This document shows positions 7,461-15,117 of a stretch of DNA of 32,063 bases, in pieces. Within the stretch, counting starts at the first letter, position 1, and each line of letters begins with the position of its first letter. A program made the position numbers and the translations under genes. Source of the stretch: an uncultured Bacteroidia bacterium (GTDB taxonomy: Bacteria; Bacteroidota; Bacteroidia; Bacteroidales; Prolixibacteraceae); contig CAINLJ010000106.1 of the NCBI GenBank assembly GCA_903850335.1, positions 1 through 32,063 on the forward strand, read 5' to 3'. Under the pieces are notes generated by a model, which was given only the letters and a program-made list of their open reading frames with translations, searched no databases and was not told the DNA's origin.

Positions 7461-9062
7461 ATGAAAAGACGTGATTTCATAAAAGTTTCCTCTGCAGCAG
7501 GTTTAGTATCCATGGTAAGCCCCGGATTTAGCGCAATGTCGAAACTATCCTCAGCCGGTGAAACCGGCTTTGATCTTCATCCTTTTATTAAACAACATCC
7601 CGAAGCGGTTTTTATACACCTTACTTCGATTGATGATAAGAAAGATACGAGAGGCATATATGATGTCGGCTCTCAGCTTGCAAGTGAAATGTTTGTAAAA
7701 ACCTCAAACGGGGAAGGGTATTCCAATTCAACAAAAATAACCTGTAAACCTAACTGGACCTGCAGTGGACCGGTAGATGTGGCCGATCCTCTTGCAAATG
7801 TAGGAATAACCACGGATCTGAATTTTATCGAAGGATTCTTAAAATCGGTTAAGGAGAAAGGACCCCAACAATTTTATCTGAGGGAATGTGCATGTCCGCA
7901 TTTATGGAGCGACAGAGGGTACACCCAAATGGCACAAAGGAATAATTTTGATTTGAGAGACCTCAGTACAAAAGATTTCTGGGAATTAGGAAATGATGAT
8001 ATAATTTTCCAAAAAGCTAATGGTGTGGTCTTTAAAGAGGTTGGCTTTATGGCTCCTATGACCGGACCGGATACTTTCTTAATAAATATCGCGAAGTTTA
8101 AAGCCCATCTGATGGGGATTACAGCCTCTATAAAAAATTTACAGGGGATGACCGCAAAAAGATTTCATCAGTTTTGTGGAGGAAATTATAGTATTTTTAA
8201 AACGTACGACAGCCGCTATCACCAGTTTTTCCAGCCCGATTACATAGAAAGAGTTCAGGAGCTGCATAAAAAGCATCTTAGTGAAGGAATTCCCCGATGG
8301 GATACAAAGATGGAAAAACCTCCTTATGGCGGGGGACTGTTTATGGAATACTGGGTACAGCGAATGATTGATTCCTATAGTGTCTCACCGACAGGGATAA
8401 ATATTGTCGAGGGTATTTATGGTCACGATGGTGATGGATTTTCGGCCGGGCCACATGATGGAAAGGCAGGAGATTTTATGGCCAACAATGTGATTTTTGG
8501 CAAGGATGCCTTCCGTGTCGATATCATCACTCACTGGCTGGCTGGTCATGAACCGGGTAATTTCGGACTATTCCACATAGGCATTGAACGGGGAGTCTCA
8601 AATGTTCTTAATCCGATGGATATTCCTGTTTATCTTTGGAAAAACGGAAAGGCTAAACTTATAAAACTTGACTCGTTAAAGAGAACTCCATTAGTCACAA
8701 ATTATCTGCGTAAAAGTACAAATGGCCAGCGGGAGGATAAATATCATCTTTGCGACGAACCTTTCGATTATACGGCATGGAAAAAAGGTGATCCTGCAAA
8801 AAATACAAACGCGTCAATCCGCGCCCTTGGAACTGATTCGAATAACAAAGTAGTCATGGAGGTTAGTGTTCCTGATAAAGGTGACGTGTTTGTCGATATT
8901 CTGAATGAGCATGGCGATGTTGTCTGGCGTCTTGAGGCCAGTGATCTCGAACCGGGCAACCACCAGGTTGTATGGGAAGGATTTTCATCACCAGGCCTTT
9001 ACAATATGTATGTAAAAGGCATGGGATGGGATGCCGAACGTCAGATGGTAATTTATTCCTGA
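7461..9062 (+). CDS. Tat-exported DUF362 protein with C-terminal FlgD-like Ig domain
   Basis: 533 residues. The leader MKRRDFIKVSSAAGLVSMVS is a classical twin-arginine signal with the Sec-type run to about residue 28. The central part (about 60-400) matches the DUF362 family as I know it, with conserved stretches such as CKPNWTC, DLNFIEGFL, YLRECACP and FKAHLMGITASIKNLQG. No CxxCxxC ferredoxin motif is present, although some DUF362 proteins have one. The last 75 residues (KGDVFVDILNEHGDVVWRL, then GNHQVVWEGFSSPGLYNMYV) look like a FlgD-type Ig or sorting-domain-like beta sandwich, which often anchors or presents secreted proteins. The biochemical role of DUF362 is unclear. Its position 102 bases after the SelA-like gene suggests the same pathway. 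Confidence 0.75.
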   Translation: MKRRDFIKVSSAAGLVSMVSPGFSAMSKLSSAGETGFDLHPFIKQHPEAVFIHLTSIDDKKDTRGIYDVGSQLASEMFVKTSNGEGYSNSTKITCKPNWTCSGPVDVADPLANVGITTDLNFIEGFLKSVKEKGPQQFYLRECACPHLWSDRGYTQMAQRNNFDLRDLSTKDFWELGNDDIIFQKANGVVFKEVGFMAPMTGPDTFLINIAKFKAHLMGITASIKNLQGMTAKRFHQFCGGNYSIFKTYDSRYHQFFQPDYIERVQELHKKHLSEGIPRWDTKMEKPPYGGGLFMEYWVQRMIDSYSVSPTGINIVEGIYGHDGDGFSAGPHDGKAGDFMANNVIFGKDAFRVDIITHWLAGHEPGNFGLFHIGIERGVSNVLNPMDIPVYLWKNGKAKLIKLDSLKRTPLVTNYLRKSTNGQREDKYHLCDEPFDYTAWKKGDPAKNTNASIRALGTDSNNKVVMEVSVPDKGDVFVDILNEHGDVVWRLEASDLEPGNHQVVWEGFSSPGLYNMYVKGMGWDAERQMVIYS

Positions 9063-9082
9063 TTGAACAGATAATAAGAAGG

Positions 9083-10333
9083 TCAACGGATTATTATTGG
9101 AGTGGCTATACCGTTCAGGTCATAAACAATTTTTCCTGAGCGGATTGTCATCTCACATCCGAGCTTTTGATCACCCTCAATCTTGTATCCCGTTTTGTCC
9201 CAGAATCCAAAACTTCCTTTTTCCAGTTTAAGGATAGTGATGTCTGCCTCAGAACCTGTGGATAAATTCCCTAATTCCTCGCGATGAACGGCAAGTGCGG
9301 GATTCCAGGTTGTGGCTTTTATTACCTTTTGTAAATCCATTCCCATTGCCAGGAAGGTAGACATGACATTTAAAATACTCTTCATCGCGGCATTCATACT
9401 GCCCGTATGAAGGTCTGTGCTGATACAGTCCGGATAAAAACCACTCTTAATGGCTGGTATGGCCTGGGTGAAATTGAAGCTACCGCCGCCGTATCCGACA
9501 TCAAAGATTATCCCCCGTTTCTGAGCCTCCCAGACAAACGGCTTTACTTTTTTCAGTTGCTCATCTACAATTGTTTCCCGGATATTCCCGTCGAGTAAGG
9601 CAAAAGCATGAGTGTAAATATCGCCTGGCCGAAGGTGTTTCATATACAACTCTTCGATTGGGAGCGGGGGTGTTGAGGAACCCAGATCAATCATTACAGG
9701 CATATGGCCCAATTTCCCGGCCTCAACGACTCTATCGACTGCAGTCCATTCATTACCAACATAATGCGCAACTTTAAATCCAACAATAATATTTTTGTAC
9801 TGACGGGCTACCTGTGCAGTCAATTTTGGATCCATGTCATGAATATCCTGTTCATAGGCACCTCCCCGCATTCCTTCTCCAACAATATTGAGAAATGCGA
9901 GTACTCTGGTCTGGGCATTGTCGATAACATTCTTTTTGAAAGCCGGAAAGGATTTCCATCCGGCACATCCTGCATCCACAACGGTAGTAACCCCGGCACG
10001 AAAGGTAAAACCGTCGGGAGGCACTGATGAAAGTCCATTACTGAGACCATGATCGGCTTCCACTCCGGCGAATACATGAACGTGCAAATCAATAAGTCCC
10101 GGAGTTATGATCAGCCCGGTTGCATTTACAACTTGTCTGGCAAGCTTTACATCAATTGATTTTGCAACCTGCACAATCTTTCCATCCTTGATTGCAACAT
10201 CCATCAATTCGTTCAGATTGTTTTTGGGATCAATTAAATGACCACCCTTTATCACGATTGAGAAGGTTTGAGCATGAATACTTCCGGCACACAGAAGAAA
10301 CATGCAGATTATCAGGAGTTTTAATTTTTGCAT
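9083..10333 (-). CDS. Exported amidohydrolase/deacetylase family metallohydrolase, paralog 1
   Basis: 416 residues with a Sec signal peptide (about 1-21, cleavage after IHA). It is a dihydroorotase/D-aminoacylase-like amidohydrolase. H84 and H86 in IDLHVHVF are the N-terminal metal pair, and K187 in VGFKVAH is in the position of the carbamylated lysine. H242 in DIYTHAF is a further ligand, and D307 in ISTDLHTGSMN is the catalytic aspartate. This arrangement fits the EF_0837-type amidohydrolases, often encoded beside DgaE-like PLP lyases. They hydrolyse amide or cyclic imide bonds, for example removing an acyl group from an amino acid or amino-sugar acid. It is convergent with the DUF362 gene, 20 bases away. 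It is a close paralog of the protein at 11398-12651, sharing for example LNIVGEGMRGG and KPFVWEAQ. Confidence 0.85.
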   Translation of the reverse strand: MQKLKLLIICMFLLCAGSIHAQTFSIVIKGGHLIDPKNNLNELMDVAIKDGKIVQVAKSIDVKLARQVVNATGLIITPGLIDLHVHVFAGVEADHGLSNGLSSVPPDGFTFRAGVTTVVDAGCAGWKSFPAFKKNVIDNAQTRVLAFLNIVGEGMRGGAYEQDIHDMDPKLTAQVARQYKNIIVGFKVAHYVGNEWTAVDRVVEAGKLGHMPVMIDLGSSTPPLPIEELYMKHLRPGDIYTHAFALLDGNIRETIVDEQLKKVKPFVWEAQKRGIIFDVGYGGGSFNFTQAIPAIKSGFYPDCISTDLHTGSMNAAMKSILNVMSTFLAMGMDLQKVIKATTWNPALAVHREELGNLSTGSEADITILKLEKGSFGFWDKTGYKIEGDQKLGCEMTIRSGKIVYDLNGIATPIIIR

Positions 10334-10377
10334 GACGTGTTGATAAGTTTTTTAAGACAATAATGATGTGTTTAAAT

Positions 10378-10549
10378 GGGAATGATATTCCGGTACGCTG
10401 TACCTTTGGTGCATATCGCCTCGCATATCCTACAAATATCATCGGTGCACTGCACCTCTGGTTCTTTGCCAACTAAATTTCTGCAAAATGCTGCTTATTA
10501 GATAAAAATTCAATTTTACACCATTCCGCACAATTTTTCATCTGATCCA
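10378..10549 (+). repeat. Dispersed palindrome-bearing repeat, copy B (about 172 bp)
   Basis: Direct imperfect copy of 51-228. Palindromes are GGTACGCTGTACC at 10392-10404 (identical to copy A) and GGTGCACTGCACC at 10444-10456. The loop of the second differs from copy A (ACT versus TCT) while the arms are unchanged, which suggests the pairing is conserved. It lies 45 bases upstream of the start codon of the amidohydrolase gene ending at 10333, so it may also affect that gene's 5' region. Confidence 0.8.
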
Positions 10550-10628
10550 AGGTTCATAGTAAACCAGGTTTATAAGATTTACTTCTCTATGACGTTGGAT
10601 GCGGGTAAATCCAACGATAATTTATTTA

Positions 10629-10658
10629 AGGTGCAGAGTACCGTTGATATTTGTAGAA
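10629..10658 (-). repeat. Partial inverted copy of the dispersed repeat
   Basis: The reverse complement reads TTCTACAAATAT, a short linker, then GGTACTCTGCACCT. This matches positions 106-135 of copy A apart from a few bases. Its palindrome (10630-10642) mixes the arm of the first palindrome (GGTAC) with that of the second (GCACC). Only about 30 bases are retained. Confidence 0.65.
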
Positions 10659-10697
10659 AATAAGGTAACGGGCACAAAAGAGGCTGAATCATAAGGT

Positions 10698-10745
10698 CTT
10701 TACCGCGGAGTTCGCTGAGAAGGAGCGCGGAGTTGCGCAAAGTTA
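10698..10745. repeat. Short CCGCGGAG-type repeat, copy 2 (inverted)
   Basis: It begins CTTTACCGCGGAG and continues as degenerate GCGGAG/GCTGAG/GCGCAAAG units. It is the opposite orientation of 521-573. A further TTTGCGTATTTACTTTGCGTCC stretch follows at about 10765-10790. No coding potential. Confidence 0.45.
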
Positions 10746-10871
10746 ATCTAATTGAAATACAATGCTTTGCGTATTTACTTTGCGTCCTTTTCGTTTAATT
10801 TTTCTCCTTTTGATACAGCCTCTAAAGGGCTTAGCAATGACAATATCAAATCATTTAGATGATTTGTTTGC

Positions 10872-11336
10872 CTAAATGTAGGCAATGCAATCCATCTCAA
10901 CAAGCGAATTTCCAGGTACTCCGCCCTTGGCTACAGCCACGGTCGTACGAACAGGAGGATTCTTGCCAAAACGGCCTTTATACACTTCATTCATCCCTTT
11001 ATAATCTGCAATATCATTCAGAAAAACAGTAACTTTCAGTACTTTTTCCATAGATGAACCGGCTTTGATGAGTTCACTTTCAAGCTCTTTAAGTACTATA
11101 TCTGTATGGGCAGCGATTGTAAAAGGTTCAACATGAGCTCCTTTTCCGGCTATAAAAACGAGGTTTCCGAACTTTGTATTTCCAGAGAATAATGGCACAT
11201 CATCAGGTGCAGAAACACCTGGCGCCGGTTTTCCTTCGGTTGGGGCACTCTTCGAACCCGATAATAATCCCATTCCCATAACACCTACGATAGATGCAAA
11301 CAATCCTTTTAAAGCAGTTCTTCTTTCTGTTTTCAT
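10872..11336 (-). CDS. Tat-exported RidA (YjgF/YER057c/UK114) family protein
   Basis: 154 residues. The leader MKTERRTALKGLFASIVG has paired arginines followed by a hydrophobic run and a small-residue SGSKSA region, giving a Tat signal or possibly a membrane anchor. The rest is a complete RidA domain (about 48-154): VLKELESELIKAGSSMEKV, the arginine of PPVRTTVAVAKG (R130) that holds the substrate carboxylate, and E147 in LVEMDCIAYI. RidA proteins hydrolyse enamines and imines released by PLP-dependent lyases, so its place in an operon with a SelA-like PLP enzyme is chemically coherent. Most RidA proteins are cytosolic; an exported one suggests that the PLP reaction runs outside the cytoplasm. 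It is the last gene of the 14911-10872 operon, 61 bases after the amidohydrolase. Confidence 0.87.
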   Translation of the reverse strand: MKTERRTALKGLFASIVGVMGMGLLSGSKSAPTEGKPAPGVSAPDDVPLFSGNTKFGNLVFIAGKGAHVEPFTIAAHTDIVLKELESELIKAGSSMEKVLKVTVFLNDIADYKGMNEVYKGRFGKNPPVRTTVAVAKGGVPGNSLVEMDCIAYI

Positions 11337-11397
11337 TTCAATAAAATTAAAATATGGATAAAAAATTGATTGTGTCGTTTGACTTTTAAACTTTCAT

Positions 11398-12651
11398 TTA
11401 TTTGCCGGTCAGAATGACAGGATTTGCAATGCCGTTTAAGTCATAAACTATCTTACCAGCACGTATTGTCATCTCACATTCGAGCTTTTTATTTGTCTCC
11501 AGCTTATATCCGGTATAATCAAAAAGACCGAATTTCCCTTCTCTAACTTTCAATACAGCAATATCCGCTTCGGCACCAACGGAAAGATTACCCAGCTCCT
11601 TACGATTAATAACCTGGGCAGGGGACCATGTGCTCGCTTTTATCACACTTTGCAGGTCCATTCCCATTGCAAGAAATTTCGACATGGTTGTAAGCATATC
11701 TTTCATCGCAGCATTCATACTGCCGATATGCAGATCAGTACTTATTGTCTGTGGATAAAACTTGCTTTTAATAGCAGGAATACCCTGCGAAAATGAAAAA
11801 CTAATGCCACCGTAGCCAACGTCAAATATTATGCCTCTGCGTTGTGCCTCCCAAACAAATGGTTTTATCTTGCCTGCCTGTTCATCAACGATGCATTCTC
11901 TTGCATTTGGAAGATGAGCAAAGCAATGAGTAAAGATATCGCCTGAACGTAAGTGTTTAAGAAACAATTCTTCTATAGGGAGAGGTGGATTACTCCCGCC
12001 AAAATCGACCATCAAAGGTATACCGGCCAACTTTCCTGCCTCCTCGGCACGATCTGTCGGAGTCCAATCCGGACCATCATAATGTGCAAGTTTAATCCCA
12101 ACGATATCAGCGGAATTGGCTTTGGCAAATTCGCCTGTCACCTTAGAATCCATATCCTTAAGGTTCTGCTCAAACGGACCACCACGCATACCCTCACCAA
12201 CAATATTAAGGAAAGCAAGAACACGTGTCTGAGACCTGTCGATTGTCTGCTTTTTGAAAAGCGGGAACGTTCTCCAGCCAGAACATCCTGCATCCACCAC
12301 GGTAGTAACTCCAACTCGAAAAGTAAATCCGTCGGGCGTTATCGAGCCAGGGCCGTTCATGTATTGCTGATCCAGGTTATTCCCCTGAAAAACATGTGTA
12401 TGAATATCAATCAGACCCGGGATAACATAGAAACCCGTAGCGTCAACCACCTGTTTACCTTCCTTTTTATCTATGTCTTTAGCGATCAGGACAACCTTGC
12501 CGTCTTTAACTGCAATATCAAACAGCTCGTCGGTATTATTCTTTGGATCAATAACATGCCCTCCCTTAATCACGATATTGTATGACTGGGCTCTTGCAAT
12601 CCCGGATATCAGGCAGAACACCAATAGGATAATAAGCGGTTTAATTTTCAT
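11398..12651 (-). CDS. Exported amidohydrolase/deacetylase family metallohydrolase, paralog 2
   Basis: 417 residues with a Sec signal peptide (about 1-21, cleavage after ARA). It has the same active-site set as the paralog at 9083-10333: H84/H86 in IDIHTHVF, K187 in VGIKLAH, H242 in DIFTHCF and D306 in ISTDLHIGSMN. It should be a binuclear-metal amide hydrolase acting in the periplasm. It sits in an operon between the SelA-like PLP enzyme (77 bases upstream) and the RidA-like gene. A plausible order is deacylation by this enzyme, elimination by the PLP enzyme, and enamine clearance by RidA. Whether the two paralogs differ in substrate cannot be read from the sequence. Confidence 0.86.
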   Translation of the reverse strand: MKIKPLIILLVFCLISGIARAQSYNIVIKGGHVIDPKNNTDELFDIAVKDGKVVLIAKDIDKKEGKQVVDATGFYVIPGLIDIHTHVFQGNNLDQQYMNGPGSITPDGFTFRVGVTTVVDAGCSGWRTFPLFKKQTIDRSQTRVLAFLNIVGEGMRGGPFEQNLKDMDSKVTGEFAKANSADIVGIKLAHYDGPDWTPTDRAEEAGKLAGIPLMVDFGGSNPPLPIEELFLKHLRSGDIFTHCFAHLPNARECIVDEQAGKIKPFVWEAQRRGIIFDVGYGGISFSFSQGIPAIKSKFYPQTISTDLHIGSMNAAMKDMLTTMSKFLAMGMDLQSVIKASTWSPAQVINRKELGNLSVGAEADIAVLKVREGKFGLFDYTGYKLETNKKLECEMTIRAGKIVYDLNGIANPVILTGK

Positions 12652-12728
12652 GGTTTTATTAACAAATATTAATCTGTAAACAAATTATTGCGGGTAAACT
12701 GAACTAATTTATTGCAAACCAATTCAGG

Positions 12729-13952
12729 TCAGACTGAGGCTTTATCCAGTTCTTCCTTTAATCGTCTGGCAACAATTTTTTCCTGTCCCGGCTGTAAATT
12801 CCAGGAGGTCAAATTGATGCTGTTATCCTTCCCTCCCATCACCTCAATCGATGGTTCTCCCTTACGAAGCCTTAACTGAAACTCCTCTTTCGTCACTTTT
12901 ACTTTGCTAATATCCCAGGCAATATTTAGTGTTGGAGTGCGATTTGCGACGGGAGGAACGGTAACCGTAGTTGTGACTCCTTTTACTTTTCCGGCAGCGG
13001 CGGCCATTAAAGCCACACGGTCTTCCCATGTCTTCCAAAGTTTTACGTGGTCGAGATGGATAAATTTATCGAGTGCCACATACATACCAAGAATTTCTTC
13101 CTTATTAACTTTCATACCACGGCCAATATTGCCACCCCGAGGAGGCGCATTTAGCCTTGCTGCTGCGACAAGATCTTTCTTCCCCATGAGTATTCCGGCG
13201 CTTTGTGGTCCGCGGATACCCTTGCCGCCAGAGACACATACGAGATCAAATCCCATATCATTGAACTTCCAAAGGTTTTCGACAGGAGTAGCATCTGCAG
13301 CCATGTCAATCATTGTCGGAATATTGAGTTTTTTCCCGAGAGCAACCCATTCCTTATCCGATATTTTACCGTCCGGACCTGCATAATTAAGAAACCACAT
13401 CATTGCTGTTTTTTCATTGACAGCCTTTTCAACATCCTGAGGCGTTTCTACCTCGACAATTTTCACCCCCGTATTTGTGAGAGCATGAACATACCCGCTA
13501 TTATGAGTTTTTTGGACAAGAACTTCAGATTTTATTCCATCGAGTACAGGTAGCTGAGCAACCTTTTTCGGATCCATTCCGGTGAGAACGCCTGCAGTGC
13601 CCAGTACAAGTGCCGACCAGCACCCGGCGGTTACCATGGCACTTTCTGAGTGGCAGAGTTCAGCAATTTTAGCACCAACTTTATCCTGTACCTCATCAAT
13701 CATTGCAAATTCTCCGGCTGTGAGCCTAATTGCATCCAGAACCTCCTCATGCATGATACTTCCCGACATCGCTGTAAATGTACCTGCAGCATTGATGAAA
13801 GTCCGTATTCCAAGTTCTTTAAACAGATTACGCTTTACCGGCGGCGGTGTTGCAGGTGAGGCGGTTAATGACTCCAACGGGAGTACTGTTCCGAGGGCTA
13901 TCCCGGCAACAGGCCATACAGACAAATTTTTTAGTGCGTCTCTGCGTTTCAT
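12729..13952 (-). CDS. Tat-exported SelA-like PLP-dependent enzyme, paralog 2
   Basis: 407 residues. The leader MKRRDALKNLSVWPVAGIAL is a short Tat-type signal ending near residue 32. The fold-type I PLP domain follows, with lysine K244 in VSGGKGIRGPQSAGILMG and D216 in TMIDMAAD. It is related to DgaE/SelA-type proteins and to the enzyme at 5751-7358, but ends without the extra beta domain and so has the usual length for the family. The expected chemistry is PLP-dependent elimination of ammonia or a related alpha,beta-cleavage. The operon context (SMP-30 upstream, amidohydrolase and RidA downstream) supports a lyase that releases an enamine. SelA function is unlikely because of the export signal and the absence of selB/selC-type neighbours. 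Confidence 0.83.
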   Translation of the reverse strand: MKRRDALKNLSVWPVAGIALGTVLPLESLTASPATPPPVKRNLFKELGIRTFINAAGTFTAMSGSIMHEEVLDAIRLTAGEFAMIDEVQDKVGAKIAELCHSESAMVTAGCWSALVLGTAGVLTGMDPKKVAQLPVLDGIKSEVLVQKTHNSGYVHALTNTGVKIVEVETPQDVEKAVNEKTAMMWFLNYAGPDGKISDKEWVALGKKLNIPTMIDMAADATPVENLWKFNDMGFDLVCVSGGKGIRGPQSAGILMGKKDLVAAARLNAPPRGGNIGRGMKVNKEEILGMYVALDKFIHLDHVKLWKTWEDRVALMAAAAGKVKGVTTTVTVPPVANRTPTLNIAWDISKVKVTKEEFQLRLRKGEPSIEVMGGKDNSINLTSWNLQPGQEKIVARRLKEELDKASV

Positions 13953-14005
13953 GTCAATTAGTTTTATGATTTTATATGTATTTCTATCTTACCCCAATTA
14001 TTTAT

Positions 14006-14911
14006 CTATTTTAACTGCATTTTCCATTCACGACCGGGCAATTCAACAACAAAACTCTCGAGGTTACCCTGATCCTGAAGTGTAACGTAGATCGTTCTTC
14101 CGTCCTTACCTCCAAACGCCACGTTTGTTGGCCTCTTCCCCTTCAGTGCTATCTCTTGAAGAACACGGCCTTCGGGTGAAACTTTTACAACAGTGCCCTT
14201 CCCGAAACGGGCGATATACAAATTTCCGTCAATATCACACCGCATACCGTCCATTCCAAATTCGGGAAATTCGATAAGTAAATGCTTCTTGCCGATATTG
14301 CCGTCAGGAAGAAGATCATAAGCCCAGACTTTGGGTACTGCATTCACGTACAGCGTCTTCTCATCGGCACTAACCTCGATCCCATTTGCCGGTCCCTGAA
14401 GAGAGTCGAGCAGCGTAACCTTACCATTCAAGTCTGCACGCCAGATCCTCCCCTTGCCTGTCTTCCAGTCAGGATCGCTTGCATAAACACGATCTTTGGT
14501 ATCAATTGCGATATCATTGGGTTGATGCATAGTCTGTTCATGGGCAAAGACACTCACATTTTTTGTCGCCATGGCTACCTTAAGAACATTGTGTTTTGTA
14601 TAATCTGCAATAAGCATGTTTCCATGGCTGTCGAAACGTATGCCATTACCGATGCTTCCCTCTGGCAATTCTATAAAAATGGAGGCGGTCCCATCGGGAG
14701 TAATCTTGCCAATCGTACCCTGATGGTTAAAGTTGACAGCATAGATATTCCCCGACTTATCAACTGCCGGTCCTTCAACGCCGCTTGTGAACCCATTTGC
14801 AGGGGTGAAAACAGAAGATTTGTAAAGCCCGGACGGAGCAGAATTCTGGGCTCCCAACATCAGGGAACAACCAGAGAGAATCAGAATAAGAGAGGTTTTC
14901 AGGACTGACAT
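14006..14911 (-). CDS. Exported SMP-30/gluconolactonase-like protein
   Basis: 301 residues. The hydrophobic leader contains a lipobox-like LSGC with cysteine at 15, and also an AQ-type cleavage site at about 21, so it is either a lipoprotein or a soluble periplasmic protein. A six-bladed propeller of the SMP-30 family follows. All four metal ligands seem present: E46 (GVEGPAVD), N132 (QPNDIAID), N176 (GPANGIEV) and D221 (GMDGMRCD). The family hydrolyses sugar lactones with Ca2+ or Zn2+. It is the first gene of the operon running to 10872, 53 bases before the SelA-like gene. It probably opens a lactone of the substrate acid. The exact sugar is unknown. Confidence 0.83.
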   Translation of the reverse strand: MSVLKTSLILILSGCSLMLGAQNSAPSGLYKSSVFTPANGFTSGVEGPAVDKSGNIYAVNFNHQGTIGKITPDGTASIFIELPEGSIGNGIRFDSHGNMLIADYTKHNVLKVAMATKNVSVFAHEQTMHQPNDIAIDTKDRVYASDPDWKTGKGRIWRADLNGKVTLLDSLQGPANGIEVSADEKTLYVNAVPKVWAYDLLPDGNIGKKHLLIEFPEFGMDGMRCDIDGNLYIARFGKGTVVKVSPEGRVLQEIALKGKRPTNVAFGGKDGRTIYVTLQDQGNLESFVVELPGREWKMQLK

Positions 14912-15018
14912 TTCGGAATTTGAAGGTTATATTTCTGTGTGATTGACCGAGGTGAATATACATAAAAATATGAAATAATTTCCGGTGGGTATTAATTTGA
15001 AATTTAGGGATAGGGTAT

Positions 15019-15056
15019 TATATGCAGAGACGCAAAACCTTGCGTTCCTGCATATA
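15019..15056 (-). terminator. Strong hairpin downstream of the Tc operon
   Basis: The outer arms TATATGCAG (15019-15027) and CTGCATATA (15048-15056) pair perfectly over 9 bp. After a 2-base mismatch the inner arms ACGCAA and TTGCGT pair over 6 bp around the loop AACC. It lies 61 bases past the TcA2 stop and upstream of the SMP-30 gene, both on the minus strand. It could end Tc transcription, although no T tract follows. It also resembles dispersed 'gagacgcaaa' intergenic repeats. Confidence 0.45.
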
Positions 15057-15095
15057 AATTTGTATAAATGGGAGATTTGCCCCGTGGGGAGATTG

Positions 15096-15117
15096 GAGAC
15101 GCGATGAATCGCGTCTC
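15096..15117 (-). terminator. Perfect 10-bp palindrome at the TcA2 stop codon
   Basis: The arms GAGACGCGAT (15096-15105) and ATCGCGTCTC (15108-15117) pair perfectly around a two-base loop and reach into the last base of the TcA2 stop codon. A CCCC/GGGG pair at 15080-15089 follows directly. There is no T tract, so this may be a dispersed intergenic repeat acting as an RNA 3' end protector rather than a classical terminator. Confidence 0.45.

Larger units (their letters stand above)
10550..10871. other. Non-coding spacer rich in short inverted repeats
   Basis: No credible gene. It holds a hairpin with perfect 8-bp arms CGTTGGAT and ATCCAACG at 10593-10616, an inverted fragment of the dispersed repeat at 10629-10658, and a GCGGAG-rich repeat from 10698. 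It separates the RidA-type gene (stop at 10872) from the amidohydrolase gene below it, which therefore probably has its own promoter in this gap. Confidence 0.55.

Noticed and set aside
9071-9097. Bidirectional terminator between the convergent DUF362 and amidohydrolase genes
   Set aside because: The inverted repeat is only ATAATAA/TTATTAT with a 13-base loop and no GC pairs, and it runs into the coding region of the amidohydrolase.
11953-12585. 210-codon plus-strand open frame
   Set aside because: Lies wholly antisense to the amidohydrolase gene at 11398-12651, has no family resemblance and an implausible composition.
14282-14908. 208-codon plus-strand open frame
   Set aside because: Antisense to the SMP-30-like gene, whose metal ligands and signal peptide are intact.
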